Of a stretch of 46,988 nt of DNA, positions 9,275-18,225 are shown one piece after another. Each line of letters opens with the position of its first letter. Position 1 is the stretch's first letter. The notes under the pieces are model-generated. The model was not told the DNA's origin, did not search any database, and was given only the letters and a program-made list of their open reading frames with translations. The DNA is from Psychrobacter sp. 72-O-c (lineage in GTDB: Bacteria; Pseudomonadota; Gammaproteobacteria; Pseudomonadales; Moraxellaceae). A program made the translations under genes and the position numbers. The stretch spans positions 1 through 46,988 of the forward strand of contig NZ_CAJHBI010000027.1 of the NCBI RefSeq assembly GCF_904846605.1, given 5' to 3'.

Positions 9275-9806
9275 GACATAAGTCCTTATTAAATCTATCT
9301 ATTAGATTATACGCTTTGGGCGTAATCGTTACCTCTGAGTAATCTGGCACCCATTGATGAATCAAAATCCGATAGTCAGCATAATCAATTTCACCTTTAG
9401 TTAGCCGCGATACTACCCAGTTCAGATGAGGGAGTCTCTCATTGATTTGATAACCGACATAGCCAGATTTTTGTACCGGAGCAAGCGCTTCAGTTGACGG
9501 GGTGCCCGCACCGAAAGCTTGAAAATAAGTAGTGGTCAGCAGTAACCCATCGCTTTCGCGAAGATACTGTTCCTCCCACCACTGTTTTTCTACAGAATGA
9601 ATCCATCGCAGTTGGAAGTTGGGTTCGATGAAATAACAGACTACTTTATCAGATTCATCAGCATCCTCAACGCCATCCACTCGCACCTCGATTACAGACT
9701 GGTGTGTAGAGACGGCCCATAGCGTAAAAAAAACTAGCGCAACAACAAGTGCTGCGCCAGTTAATAACCATAGCCATGAGCGCTTATTTAGCAGCTTGCT
9801 CATCAT
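9246..9806 (-). CDS. DUF1850 protein of the TAXI-TRAP operon
   Basis: The 186-residue protein has one N-terminal membrane anchor (residues about 10-30, WLLTGAALVVALVFFTLWA) and a periplasmic remainder. The motif RWIHSVEKQWWEE, with a later FQAFGAGTPS, is typical of DUF1850, a family found almost only between TAXI binding proteins and fused TRAP permeases. Its biochemical role is unknown; a helper in substrate handling is an inference. It overlaps the upstream gene by 23 bases and the downstream gene by 29 bases, implying translational coupling. Confidence 0.82.
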   Translation of the reverse strand: MMSKLLNKRSWLWLLTGAALVVALVFFTLWAVSTHQSVIEVRVDGVEDADESDKVVCYFIEPNFQLRWIHSVEKQWWEEQYLRESDGLLLTTTYFQAFGAGTPSTEALAPVQKSGYVGYQINERLPHLNWVVSRLTKGEIDYADYRILIHQWVPDYSEVTITPKAYNLIDRFNKDLCHELSSDGSQ

Positions 9807-10803
9807 AGTACTTTTTGGCTCCTGGATGAATAGGCGCTACCATACCTTGCTGTGCCGTCTCTAAACTGATATCAGCGGCCGCTTGGTGGGCATTTCTCAA
9901 ACCTTCTAAATTGTTAAACAAAGCTTTGGTCAGTTTATAAACGTCATCCTCAGACATATCAGAACGCACTAATAAGGCGTTCATGACGGCTGCCGTTGGG
10001 ATGGCCGTATCATTACCATAAGTGCCTACAGGAATCTCAAAAGTCTTGAAGTAAGGTTTTGCTTCAATGAGCTTACCAAGCGTGTCTTGATTAATCGTTA
10101 CTAGCTGCAAATCTAAGCCTTGCTCTAACTCCAATAACGATGAGTTAGGTAGCCCACTACTAAAAAATGCCGCTTCGATTTTGCCCGCTTTCATGGCATC
10201 AGCAGCATCAGCAAAGCCTAAATAATCCACCTCAACATCATCGTAAGTTAAGCCAAACCCTTCTAATAATGTCCGGGCATTGACTTCGGTTCCAGAACCT
10301 TGATCGCCAACAGCAATACGCTTGCCTTTTAGGTCTTCAATATTTTTGATTCCAGAATCTTGGGTGGCAACTAACTGAATCACGTTAGGATACAATACGG
10401 CAATTTGTTGAATATTAGTGATTGGCGCATCAAAGTTATTTTTACCTTCAACCGCATCGGTGACCACATCACTAAGGGCCAATACCATATCAACTTTGCC
10501 TAGTGTCAATAAATTGACGTTTTCTACTGAGGCGCCTGTGGTTTGAGTCTTTGAGTTGACGTCAAAGGTTTTGGCATAGATTTCTGCTAATGAGGTGCCA
10601 ATGATATTATAAGGGCCAGATGCACCGCCTGTAGCGATAGTTACAAACTCGGTCTCAAGCTTATCAGTAGCAGCTGGTGTATCAGCGGTATCAGTGGCAA
10701 TATCATCACTGCTTTCTGAGCTTGGAGATGAACAAGCTGTAAGGCCCAAAGTGGCGCTTAACATCGCTGATAAAAGTAACGGGGATTTTAAAGAGTTGAG
10801 CAT
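9784..10803 (-). CDS. TAXI-family TRAP solute-binding lipoprotein
   Basis: The protein carries a lipoprotein signal peptide ending in LTAC (C24 when started at 10803), then an acidic Ser/Asp/Thr linker and the TAXI domain. Family motifs include ATGGASGPYNIIGTSLAEIYAK, shown here only in part, and GKRIAVGDQGSGTEVNAR. It captures the substrate in the periplasm for the permease at 7181. An ATG also exists at 10812, but AAGGA lies directly against it and eight bases before the ATG at 10803, so 10803 is preferred. First gene of a three-gene operon. Confidence 0.9.
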   Translation of the reverse strand: MLNSLKSPLLLSAMLSATLGLTACSSPSSESSDDIATDTADTPAATDKLETEFVTIATGGASGPYNIIGTSLAEIYAKTFDVNSKTQTTGASVENVNLLTLGKVDMVLALSDVVTDAVEGKNNFDAPITNIQQIAVLYPNVIQLVATQDSGIKNIEDLKGKRIAVGDQGSGTEVNARTLLEGFGLTYDDVEVDYLGFADAADAMKAGKIEAAFFSSGLPNSSLLELEQGLDLQLVTINQDTLGKLIEAKPYFKTFEIPVGTYGNDTAIPTAAVMNALLVRSDMSEDDVYKLTKALFNNLEGLRNAHQAAADISLETAQQGMVAPIHPGAKKYYDEQAAK

Positions 10804-10812
10804 TGAATTCAT

Positions 10813-11346
10813 CCTTGAAGTAATCGATTTAATACATCTAACTGCATCAATATGTGAATACTAATGCGTTACAGATGTGTAATAATATAGCAATTTCTAT
10901 AATAAATAAACCGCAGTTTATTTTATCTTTTGCTTTCAATACCTTATATACAGAGCTACTTGGGCCAAAAGGTAATAATTCATTTAATTTATTACCATCT
11001 GTATTGTTCTGCTATGCGAAACTTAGTTTCATTAATAGAACCATTTAAGCAAAATTTAGGGGTGTTGTAAACCCTTATTGATGCTTAAATAAAAACAAGG
11101 CTAATAGCAACAAGACTGTGTTTTGGGGGTACTTCGCCAAACATTGCTGGTCTTATCCAGAGTGATTTAATTGTATTTTTCGATTTATTTTTACAATCTC
11201 TTCGATTCTGCTATATTTTATATATAAAATCTAAGCCAGTATCTTTTGAGGAAGTAAGCTTAGAATAAATTCAGCTTGAGTTAGCCAATGCTCCACTGTG
11301 TTAACCCGTAACCTTGTCTCTGATTATTATACGTATGGAAACCTTT
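10813..11346. other. Divergent intergenic region before mtnP
   Basis: It should hold promoters for the TAXI operon and for mtnP (11190-11217). A 9-base inverted repeat, ATTTAAGCA (11043-11051) and TGCTTAAAT (11082-11090), flanks an inner imperfect stem formed by AGGGGT and AACCCTT. It lacks a T run and may be a structured or regulatory element. An open frame at 10854-11048 has no coding character. Confidence 0.45.
11190..11217 (+). promoter_or_regulatory. Probable mtnP promoter
   Basis: TTTACA (11190-11195), a 16-base spacer and TATATT (11212-11217) with the TGn extension make a good sigma-70-type promoter. The predicted leader is about 120 bases. Confidence 0.5.
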
Positions 11347-12240
11347 ATGACACTGACTACAATAGAGAATATGGCTCAACCCTCTGCTGACATTGCGATT
11401 ATTGGCGGCAGCGGTCTGTATCAAATGCAAGCTTTAACCAATAAACGTAGCGTTACTATACAGACGCCATACGGTAATCCGTCTGACGATATTGTCCTCG
11501 GTGATCTAGAGGGTGTAACGGTCGCCTTTTTAACGCGGCACGGTCAAGGCCACAGGCTGACCCCGTCTGAAGTGCCTTATCGCGCTAATATTTATGCATT
11601 AAAGTCCTTAGGTGTGCGCTATGTTATTTCCGTATCAGCGGTTGGCTCATTACAAGAAAACCTGAAACCACTGGATATGGTCGTCCCAGATCAAATGATC
11701 GATATGACCAAGCAGCGAGTGAGTACGTTCTTCGGTGATGGCGCGGTTGCTCATGTTTCGATGGCTGATCCACTGTGTCCTGCCCTAGCAGATATTCTAA
11801 TGCGTGCTTATGACAAAGCAGATATCAGTGAAGGACATTGCCATTCCAAGGCGACCTACGTCTGCATTGAAGGGCCACAGTTCTCAACCCGCGCCGAATC
11901 ACATTGGTATCGCCAGATGCAGGCAGATATTATCGGGATGACCAATATGCCAGAGGCCAAGCTGGCGCGTGAAGCCAGTATTGCTTATGCAACCTTGGCA
12001 CTGGTAACAGACTTTGACTGCTGGCATCCCCATGAGGAAGCGGTCAGTGCAGACTACGCCGTTCAAAACCTTATGAAAAATGCTGAAAACGCTCAAAAGG
12101 TAATTGAACAAGCGGTGGCGTTGGTTGCCACTGAGATGCCTGAATCAATCGCTCACAACGCCCTAGCGCAAGCATTGGTAACGCCTATTGAAGCGATGGA
12201 TGAACAGACTACAGCCAGACTTTCGGCCTTGCTGCCCTAG
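11347..12240 (+). CDS. mtnP: S-methyl-5'-thioadenosine / thioinosine phosphorylase family
   Basis: The 297-residue protein has the family's phosphate loop IGGSGLYQM, then RHGQGHRLTPSEVPYRANI, VSAVGSL, FFGDGAVAHVSMADPLC, EGPQFSTRAES and the base-binding TDFDCWH. These enzymes split methylthioadenosine (or methylthioinosine) into base and methylthioribose-1-phosphate in methionine salvage; which nucleoside is preferred cannot be settled by reading. The frame opens at 11314, but ATG 11347 has GGA seven bases upstream and fits the family N-terminus better. It converges on the ArsM-like gene cluster. A terminator follows. Confidence 0.85.
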   Translation: MTLTTIENMAQPSADIAIIGGSGLYQMQALTNKRSVTIQTPYGNPSDDIVLGDLEGVTVAFLTRHGQGHRLTPSEVPYRANIYALKSLGVRYVISVSAVGSLQENLKPLDMVVPDQMIDMTKQRVSTFFGDGAVAHVSMADPLCPALADILMRAYDKADISEGHCHSKATYVCIEGPQFSTRAESHWYRQMQADIIGMTNMPEAKLAREASIAYATLALVTDFDCWHPHEEAVSADYAVQNLMKNAENAQKVIEQAVALVATEMPESIAHNALAQALVTPIEAMDEQTTARLSALLP

Positions 12241-12264
12241 CCCTTAAAAGATTCTTTCCGCAAT

Positions 12265-12297
12265 AAAAAAGCCATCAATTATTCGATGGCCTTTTTG
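12265..12297. terminator. Terminator between mtnP and the methyltransferase gene
   Basis: AAAAAA-GCCATC (to 12276) pairs with GATGGC-CTTTTT (12285-12296) across AATTATTC. A-runs and T-runs on either side allow use from both directions. Confidence 0.75.
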
Positions 12298-12350
12298 ATT
12301 TTTAACGAGTGTGTTTGATTACAACCTGTAGAAAACTGAATTATTTTATA

Positions 12351-13430
12351 CTAACAACACCCGCCTGAATCAGCAGCCGAACCCGCGACTGAACTAGTAA
12401 CCGTATTGGGTACCAGAGCAGCAGTCTCACCAAATGGCATCATATCACCGCAGCCAGCGAAAATACCGTAGTGGCGACTGTCATCGCCAATAAACTCAAA
12501 GTGCGGGGCAAAGCGAGACTCTTTGAGCATTCGAAACGTATTACCACATACAGGAAACACGCGACCGGTCTCAATAGTATGATGCTTATCGAGATCAAAA
12601 CGATGCGGCAGCTGATCAATAGTACCGTTATAAATCACCGCTTGGCCGTGGTCTTCGCAGGCATCTTCGAGCGCTGCAATCTTAAACAGACGGTATGTAG
12701 CAGAGAAAAACTGAATATTACCAATCTTAGCAGCTAGCCTAGGGTCAGTGATTTCAAGAGGGCGGTCTTCGACCAAACGTGGGTCTAAAAAGCTTGCCTC
12801 TCGTGCCAAACGCGTAAAGTCCTTCCAATACAACGCACCACTCAGACACTCACCATATAACACAGGGTCATCAATCAGATGCTGGGGAATACGGCGGTCC
12901 GCGTAGACGTCAGAAAAATAAAACTCTCCGCCAGGCTTAAGTAAGCGTTGCACGCTAGCCATCACAGCTGATTTGTCCGGTGATAGGTTGATCACACAGT
13001 TTGAGACAATAATATCGAAGCTATTGGCCTCTAGATTGAGTTCATCTAGCTTTTCGATATAACCATGCAAAAAGGTCACGTTATCATAGCCAAACTTGTC
13101 GATATGATAGTCTTGATGCTGTTTTGCGACTGCCAGCTGCTCGTCGGTCATATCGACACCGACCACATGACCTATGCTGCCGACCAATTGTGCCAAAGCG
13201 TAGACATCACGGCCTGAGCCGCTCCCCAAGTCTAAGATACGACAGCCTTCTAGTAGCGCCGGACACACCAGTCCACAACCATAATAGCGGCTCATCACCT
13301 CATCATGGATATTTGACAACAATGGCTTGAGCCACTCCGGCATATTGCTAACATCACAGCAAGCCGACGTCTTTAGATCATCGGTGCTCTGTAACTGTTT
13401 GCCATAATAATCTTGCACGACGTCATGCAT
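12351..13430 (-). CDS. arsM: ArsM-like arsenite S-adenosylmethionine methyltransferase
   Basis: The 359-residue class I methyltransferase has SAM motif I, LDLGSGSG, at residues 66-73. Cysteines sit where ArsM uses them for As(III): ACC (C24-C25), GCGLVC (C52, C56), SNCVINLSPDK and ECLSGALYW, plus a C-terminal GGCC tail. ArsM proteins add methyl groups to arsenite, giving methylated arsenicals. No arsR, arsC or arsenite pump is in the window, so the gene is not in a resistance operon. It is the last gene of the minus-strand cluster with two glycosyltransferases, 88 bases after the first of them. Activity on arsenic is inferred from family motifs and context. Confidence 0.8.
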   Translation of the reverse strand: MHDVVQDYYGKQLQSTDDLKTSACCDVSNMPEWLKPLLSNIHDEVMSRYYGCGLVCPALLEGCRILDLGSGSGRDVYALAQLVGSIGHVVGVDMTDEQLAVAKQHQDYHIDKFGYDNVTFLHGYIEKLDELNLEANSFDIIVSNCVINLSPDKSAVMASVQRLLKPGGEFYFSDVYADRRIPQHLIDDPVLYGECLSGALYWKDFTRLAREASFLDPRLVEDRPLEITDPRLAAKIGNIQFFSATYRLFKIAALEDACEDHGQAVIYNGTIDQLPHRFDLDKHHTIETGRVFPVCGNTFRMLKESRFAPHFEFIGDDSRHYGIFAGCGDMMPFGETAALVPNTVTSSVAGSAADSGGCC

Positions 13431-13518
13431 GGTAATGTCCTTATTGAAAGTAAAAGCCGGTTCAAAAACTTGATCAAGCAGTAGCGAAAACTAAAACAAA
13501 GGTGTGCCTTCAGCAGAT

Positions 13519-14235
13519 TTATTGCAAGTATTCGTCAGTAGTAGCATCGTCATTAACATCACTATTGTGCCAGCCTATTGGCAAATGTTTTAAATCAGCA
13601 GGTTCATCAATATCATGTAGCGGGTCTAGTATCGCAAGCGTCCAGCCCAGCGCCGCAATACGCTGCTGGGTCGCCGCTGCCACACTATCAACACTCCATG
13701 TCATATTTGAGAATAGGCTTTCATGAACTTGCTTGAACCCTAACAAAACATAACCACCATCTGAGGCAGGAATCATTACGGCATCGTACTGATCTAATTG
13801 CTGCATGGCTACTTGAATACGTTGTGCCGTCAAGCTGGGACAATCGGTACCTATTAACGCTATCTTTTTATACTTCCCTAACGCCTGCTGACTGGCAGTC
13901 AATAAGCGCGCACCTAAGTCGCCATCCGTTTGGGCTGACCATTGCAACGTATCAGGTAAATAAAGTACTTGCCAGCAGGGGTCAGTAGGTACAGGACTAA
14001 CGCATAGTTCAACCACGTAATCGGTAGCTACTGCTTGCTCAACACTATGTAATAGCAAGTGCTGTGCTATCTGTGCCGCTCCCTCAATACCAAGCGCGGG
14101 TATCAAGCGGGTCTTTGCCATACCCTGTGCAGGATATTTAGCAAAGATAATAATGCAGATGTTTTTTTTGCAAATGTCAGTGATGATAGTTTGTTGTCCC
14201 GTATGCGCTGTTCGAGCTACTAACTGCTTGACCAT
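13519..14235 (-). CDS. DUF2064 glycosyltransferase (rSAM/selenodomain-associated type 1)
   Basis: The 238-residue protein carries the nucleotidyl/glycosyltransferase-A signature FAKYPAQGMAKTRLIPALG near residues 31-49, IGTDCPSLTA and SDGGYVLLG. It belongs to the DUF2064 family (the kind NCBI models name TIGR04282, arsenosugar biosynthesis glycosyltransferase). The first 25 residues look unrelated to the family, so a later start is possible, though ATG 14235 is the only ATG upstream of the domain. It sits between the type 2 glycosyltransferase and the ArsM-like gene. The sugar donor and acceptor are not known. Confidence 0.82.
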   Translation of the reverse strand: MVKQLVARTAHTGQQTIITDICKKNICIIIFAKYPAQGMAKTRLIPALGIEGAAQIAQHLLLHSVEQAVATDYVVELCVSPVPTDPCWQVLYLPDTLQWSAQTDGDLGARLLTASQQALGKYKKIALIGTDCPSLTAQRIQVAMQQLDQYDAVMIPASDGGYVLLGFKQVHESLFSNMTWSVDSVAAATQQRIAALGWTLAILDPLHDIDEPADLKHLPIGWHNSDVNDDATTDEYLQ

Positions 14236-14289
14236 ACTTATCTCTTAAATGGTTGTTTTTTAACCGCTTTTCCCTTTTTAGCTAATTTT

Positions 14290-15015
14290 TTATTTATCGT
14301 AATAACGCTTTTTTAAAATCTCAGGAGAAATTCCGCGCCAGTAGTCAAAGCGCAAATGCCACATTAAAAAAATCGTCCGCCACGTGCCATATTTCTGCCA
14401 ACGCCGTGCTGAGGTCGATACTTTATTCTTTAAACAAACAGGCTTAGTCATACGCTTAAGACGTTTGCACAGCTCAATATCTTCCATTAGGGGTTGATTG
14501 GGGTAACCGTCAACTTGTTCGAATAGTGACTTTTTAACAAATATTGCTTGATCACCGGTAGCAATTCCCGTCAAGCGTGAACGCCCATTCATCATTGCAC
14601 CCACTATCCATAGTATTGGATCAACACTGTCCAAGCGCACATCAAAGCGTCCCCATTCTGATTTGCTCATTGCTGATACAATTTCAGTAATGGCACTATT
14701 TGGCAGCTGAGTATCGGCATGCAAGAATAGCAGTACATCACCAGTTGCTTGTGACGCCCCTGTATTCATCTGTATAGCACGACCGGTGGTAGACTTGACG
14801 ACCTGCCACTCAATAGCGGACTGCATATTGTCAACCAAACCATCAATGAGCAACTTGGCATCACTGACCGATGTATCGGTTGAACCCCCATCAACCAATA
14901 TCACTTGATATGGCGGCGGATTGAGCTTAGCCACATGCGTAATGAGCTTCGGTAAATTGTCTGTCTCATTTATTATAGGAATAATGATAGAGACCTTGAT
15001 TGCAATAGCAGTCAT
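14290..15015 (-). CDS. Family 2 glycosyltransferase (rSAM/selenodomain-associated type 2)
   Basis: The 241-residue GT-A protein shows VSIIIPIINETDNLP at the N-terminus, the donor-binding VDGGSTDTS, GRAIQMNTGA and the metal-binding FLHADTQLP. This pattern is specific to the TIGR04283 group, which travels with DUF2064 proteins and has been linked to arsenosugar synthesis. The frame extends to a TTG at 15024, but ATG 15015 (MTAIAIKVSIII) is the more likely start. It lies 55 bases before the DUF2064 gene and 32 bases after the DUF547 gene, so all three are probably co-transcribed. Confidence 0.85.
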   Translation of the reverse strand: MTAIAIKVSIIIPIINETDNLPKLITHVAKLNPPPYQVILVDGGSTDTSVSDAKLLIDGLVDNMQSAIEWQVVKSTTGRAIQMNTGASQATGDVLLFLHADTQLPNSAITEIVSAMSKSEWGRFDVRLDSVDPILWIVGAMMNGRSRLTGIATGDQAIFVKKSLFEQVDGYPNQPLMEDIELCKRLKRMTKPVCLKNKVSTSARRWQKYGTWRTIFLMWHLRFDYWRGISPEILKKRYYDK

Positions 15016-15046
15016 ATTTAGCAACGTTCAATGTTTTGTTGTGTTA

Positions 15047-15850
15047 TTACTTATTCAAATCCCAATCATAATTAGTATAGCCAATATTTATTTTACCTTG
15101 TTTTAAAGCTGCGGCTTGGGTTTTATTTAATCCCAATGATTGGCTATAACGTCCCAAAAACCCTTCTAAGTTATTACTGCCGCGCCAATTGCTGGCAAAG
15201 TCTTCTTTGTACCATTTAAAGAGTGGCGACACCTCGAGCGTGTTGCCTTTGAGACGGTTGCGACTGCCATCCGCTAAGAATTTAGCAGTAACTTGCTCCA
15301 ACTGTTTGTCCAAACGCTTGCCTGTAAAGGCATCATCTTGTAGTGCAGGACAGCCAATACTCGCGCAGTTGACCGCAAAATGAATACGCGGATCGTTATA
15401 ACGTTTTGAGCCGCGAATCAGATTGTGCTCAACATCGTCCAGCGAACGGGTTTTGCCAAAAAGTGGAATAAAATCTTGCTTCCACGGCGAGCTAAATAAC
15501 GATCCGATATCTTTGATTGATTTAATGTTCGGATACTTAGTTAGGATCAATTCAACGGTACGCGCGTTATACACGTTGATCAAAAATGCCAATTGTTCGT
15601 TCTTATTCCAGCGGTTAAACTCAGACTGACTCACTTGACTGGTAGCCTTAAGATAACTTGCTAGCTGCGATTTATCTGCTTGCATGCCTGCATAATCCAC
15701 AACTGACGCCTTACCGCCATTGGTCATGGTAACGTGATCATCTAACAACGAATCCCATTTTTGATGGTTGAAATCAGCATAGACTGATGCTGCAGGTAGC
15801 AACATAGCCATAGCAATAAGTGGTTTTACTGCAAATTTCAATATTGACAT
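15047..15850 (-). CDS. DUF547 secreted protein
   Basis: The 267-residue protein has a cleavable signal peptide (SVYADF cleavage region near residue 25). The DUF547 core follows with NEQLAFLINVYNARTVE, the pair HFAVNCASIGCPAL with conserved cysteines, and WYKEDF. The function of DUF547 is unknown; the Cys-His arrangement recalls a thiol catalytic site, but this is speculative. It ends the tight pair with the TVP38-flavoprotein (4-base gap) and often accompanies such genes in marine bacteria. Confidence 0.82.
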   Translation of the reverse strand: MSILKFAVKPLIAMAMLLPAASVYADFNHQKWDSLLDDHVTMTNGGKASVVDYAGMQADKSQLASYLKATSQVSQSEFNRWNKNEQLAFLINVYNARTVELILTKYPNIKSIKDIGSLFSSPWKQDFIPLFGKTRSLDDVEHNLIRGSKRYNDPRIHFAVNCASIGCPALQDDAFTGKRLDKQLEQVTAKFLADGSRNRLKGNTLEVSPLFKWYKEDFASNWRGSNNLEGFLGRYSQSLGLNKTQAAALKQGKINIGYTNYDWDLNK

Positions 15851-15854
15851 CAGA

Positions 15855-18005
15855 TTAACTCCGTCTAAAGTGGTGGTATTTTTCTACCCATTTTAATAAG
15901 GTTTGCGGGGCATGGGCGCGTTTCCACTCGCCCGCAGCGGCTTTATTGGCCTCACTCATGGTTGGATAAGTATGTATGGTACCTAGGATTTTATTCAGTC
16001 CGAGGCCGTGTTTCATGGCGAGTACGTATTCAGCAAGTAATTCTCCTGCGTGATTGCCTACGATAGTCACGCCCAAGATTTTATCTTTTTTGGGAACGGT
16101 TAAAACCTTGACCCACCCTGTGGTTTGGCTGTCAGTAATGGCTCGATCAAGCTCAGCAATATCATAGCGTGTGACTTCAAATTCGATACCTTGTTCGCAT
16201 GCTTCTTGTTCATTGATACCGACTCGAGCAATTTCAGGGTCAATGAAAGTTACCCAAGGAATCACTCGATAGTCGGCTTTAAATTTTTTAAAGGTGCCAA
16301 ACAGCGCATTCACTGCGGCGTACCATGCTTGATGTGAGGCCACATGCGTGAACTGATAAGGGCCTGCGACATCACCTGCGGCCAATATATTTGGGTATTT
16401 GGTTTCGAGATAATCGTTGGTTACGACGGTGCCTTCGGTATCAATACCTAGGTTCTCAAGTCCGTACCCTGTCATGCGCGCGCTGCGGCCGACAGCGATA
16501 ATCAAGGCATCAAATTCAAGCACAGTTTCAGTGCCTTCATGCTTTACTATTATGCGTTGACTGCCCTCTATACGTTCACAGCGCACCGCATCATGCTCGA
16601 GCATTACTTGCACGCCATCTGCTTCTAGACAATTTTTGGTATAGTCTGAGACCTCTTGATCTTCTTTTTTGAGTAGACGTGATCCGCGCTCTACTTGAAA
16701 TACGTTAGACCCAAGACGAGCAAAGGCTTGCGATAGCTCGCAACCTATCGGTCCACCGCCAATAATGACCAAGCGTTTAGGCGGCGCTTCTTGTTTACTG
16801 AGCGACTCCCACAGAGTGTCACTGGTCAGATAGTCAACGCTCTCAAGCCCTGATATCGGCGGTATGAATGGCTTACTTCCGGCCGCAACCACAATACTTT
16901 TCGTGGTTAAACGCTGAGTCTTACCCTTATCATCAGCAATCTCAACAGTCCATGGGTCAATGATAGTGGCATAACCCTTAATAACGTCGACACCCAGATC
17001 TGTATAACGCTCGACACTATCGTGTGGCTCAATCGTAGCAATAATACGATGAATCCGCGCCATGACAGATCTAAAATCATAGTTTACGTCTACGTTTTGC
17101 AAACCATAATCGGTAGCATGACGCATATTATGGGCAACTTTGGCACTTTTTATCAGTGCTTTACTGGGTACGCAGCCATAGTTGAGACAATCGCCGCCCA
17201 TTTTATGAGCTTCTACTAAAGTGACTTTTGCTTTAACAGCAGCTGCAATATAAGACGAGACTAGACCCGCTGCGCCCGCGCCAATTACTACCATATTGCG
17301 ATCAAAGGAAGAGGGCTTATTCCAATCCTTATAGACCTGACGCCCTTTGTACCAGTCGAGGATTTTTTTAGCGATGAGTGGAAATACAGCTAACAAGGCA
17401 AACGAACCCAGCAACGCCGGTGAGATAATATCTTTTAGACTGTCAATTTGCGCCAGTTGCACGCCAGCATTAACATACACAAAAGTGCCCGCCAGCATAC
17501 CGATTTGGCTTACCCAATAATACGTCCACGCCTTAATCGTAGTTAGACCCATTAATATATTAACAATAAAGAATGGAAATAACGGCAGCAAACGCAGGGT
17601 GAATAAATAAAATCCACCGTCTTTTTCCATACCTTGATTAATATTTTTTAATTTGCTGGCGAATTTGTTTTGGAAGCTCTCGCGAAGTAGATAGCGCGCA
17701 GCGAGAAAAGCAAACAACGCCCCAATACTGGACGCAAATGAGGCCAGTAGCAGTCCCCACCATAGACCGAACAGCGCTCCTGCCAGCAAAGTCATTAATG
17801 CAGCCCCCGGCAATGAGAATGCCGCGATGACCACATAGGTTAAGAAAAATACCCCGCCCACTAACAGTGGCGCGTCATCACGCCATTGGTAGAACTGACT
17901 TAAACGTGCTTGAATCCCTTCGAGGGTCAATAAATCATTCAATCCAAAAAAGAAAAATCCAGCGACGACTAATGCAATAGCAAGGACAATTAATACTTTT
18001 TTCAT
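15855..18005 (-). CDS. TVP38/TMEM64 membrane domain fused to a mercuric-reductase-like flavoprotein
   Basis: Residues 1-220 form a TVP38/TMEM64 (VTT) membrane domain with about five helices, including SLPGAALMTLLAGALFG and RLLPLFPFFIVN. From residue 238 a pyridine nucleotide-disulfide oxidoreductase begins, with FAD loop IGAGAAG (241-247) and redox cysteines C273 and C278 in GGDCLNYGCVPSK; an NAD-binding GGGPIGCELSQ and FAD-binding AAGDV follow. The C-terminal dimerisation domain has HTYPTMSEA, but the paired vicinal cysteines of MerA are absent, so it is not a true mercuric reductase. The fusion would place a thiol reductase at the inner membrane. The substrate is unknown. Confidence 0.88.
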   Translation of the reverse strand: MKKVLIVLAIALVVAGFFFFGLNDLLTLEGIQARLSQFYQWRDDAPLLVGGVFFLTYVVIAAFSLPGAALMTLLAGALFGLWWGLLLASFASSIGALFAFLAARYLLRESFQNKFASKLKNINQGMEKDGGFYLFTLRLLPLFPFFIVNILMGLTTIKAWTYYWVSQIGMLAGTFVYVNAGVQLAQIDSLKDIISPALLGSFALLAVFPLIAKKILDWYKGRQVYKDWNKPSSFDRNMVVIGAGAAGLVSSYIAAAVKAKVTLVEAHKMGGDCLNYGCVPSKALIKSAKVAHNMRHATDYGLQNVDVNYDFRSVMARIHRIIATIEPHDSVERYTDLGVDVIKGYATIIDPWTVEIADDKGKTQRLTTKSIVVAAGSKPFIPPISGLESVDYLTSDTLWESLSKQEAPPKRLVIIGGGPIGCELSQAFARLGSNVFQVERGSRLLKKEDQEVSDYTKNCLEADGVQVMLEHDAVRCERIEGSQRIIVKHEGTETVLEFDALIIAVGRSARMTGYGLENLGIDTEGTVVTNDYLETKYPNILAAGDVAGPYQFTHVASHQAWYAAVNALFGTFKKFKADYRVIPWVTFIDPEIARVGINEQEACEQGIEFEVTRYDIAELDRAITDSQTTGWVKVLTVPKKDKILGVTIVGNHAGELLAEYVLAMKHGLGLNKILGTIHTYPTMSEANKAAAGEWKRAHAPQTLLKWVEKYHHFRRS

Positions 18006-18225
18006 ACGCTGTCGCTTATATTCTGAGTATCATTAAATGTAACGTTATAAATGCACTGTTAATGTAAAGTTTAACTAATCAATACTACCTTATTATGTAT
18101 ACATTGTTGTAGTTAATAATCGCATTTTGGTTCGTTATTCCATATTAGCACTGGCTTTGATATTTGTATTGTCTCTATTGGGAATACTGCTATTAGCAAT
18201 ATTTTAACTGGCATTACCCTTGATG

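Noticed and set aside
10854..11048. 64-codon plus-strand open frame between the TAXI and mtnP genes
   Set aside because: AT-rich composition and no ribosome-binding site or family resemblance.
12351..13430. Reading the ArsM-like gene as part of an arsenic resistance operon
   Set aside because: No arsR, arsC, arsB or acr3 gene lies near; the neighbours point to a biosynthetic cluster instead.
15855..18005. Calling the flavoprotein a mercuric reductase
   Set aside because: The C-terminal paired cysteines needed for Hg(II) and an N-terminal heavy-metal domain are missing; no other mer genes are present.
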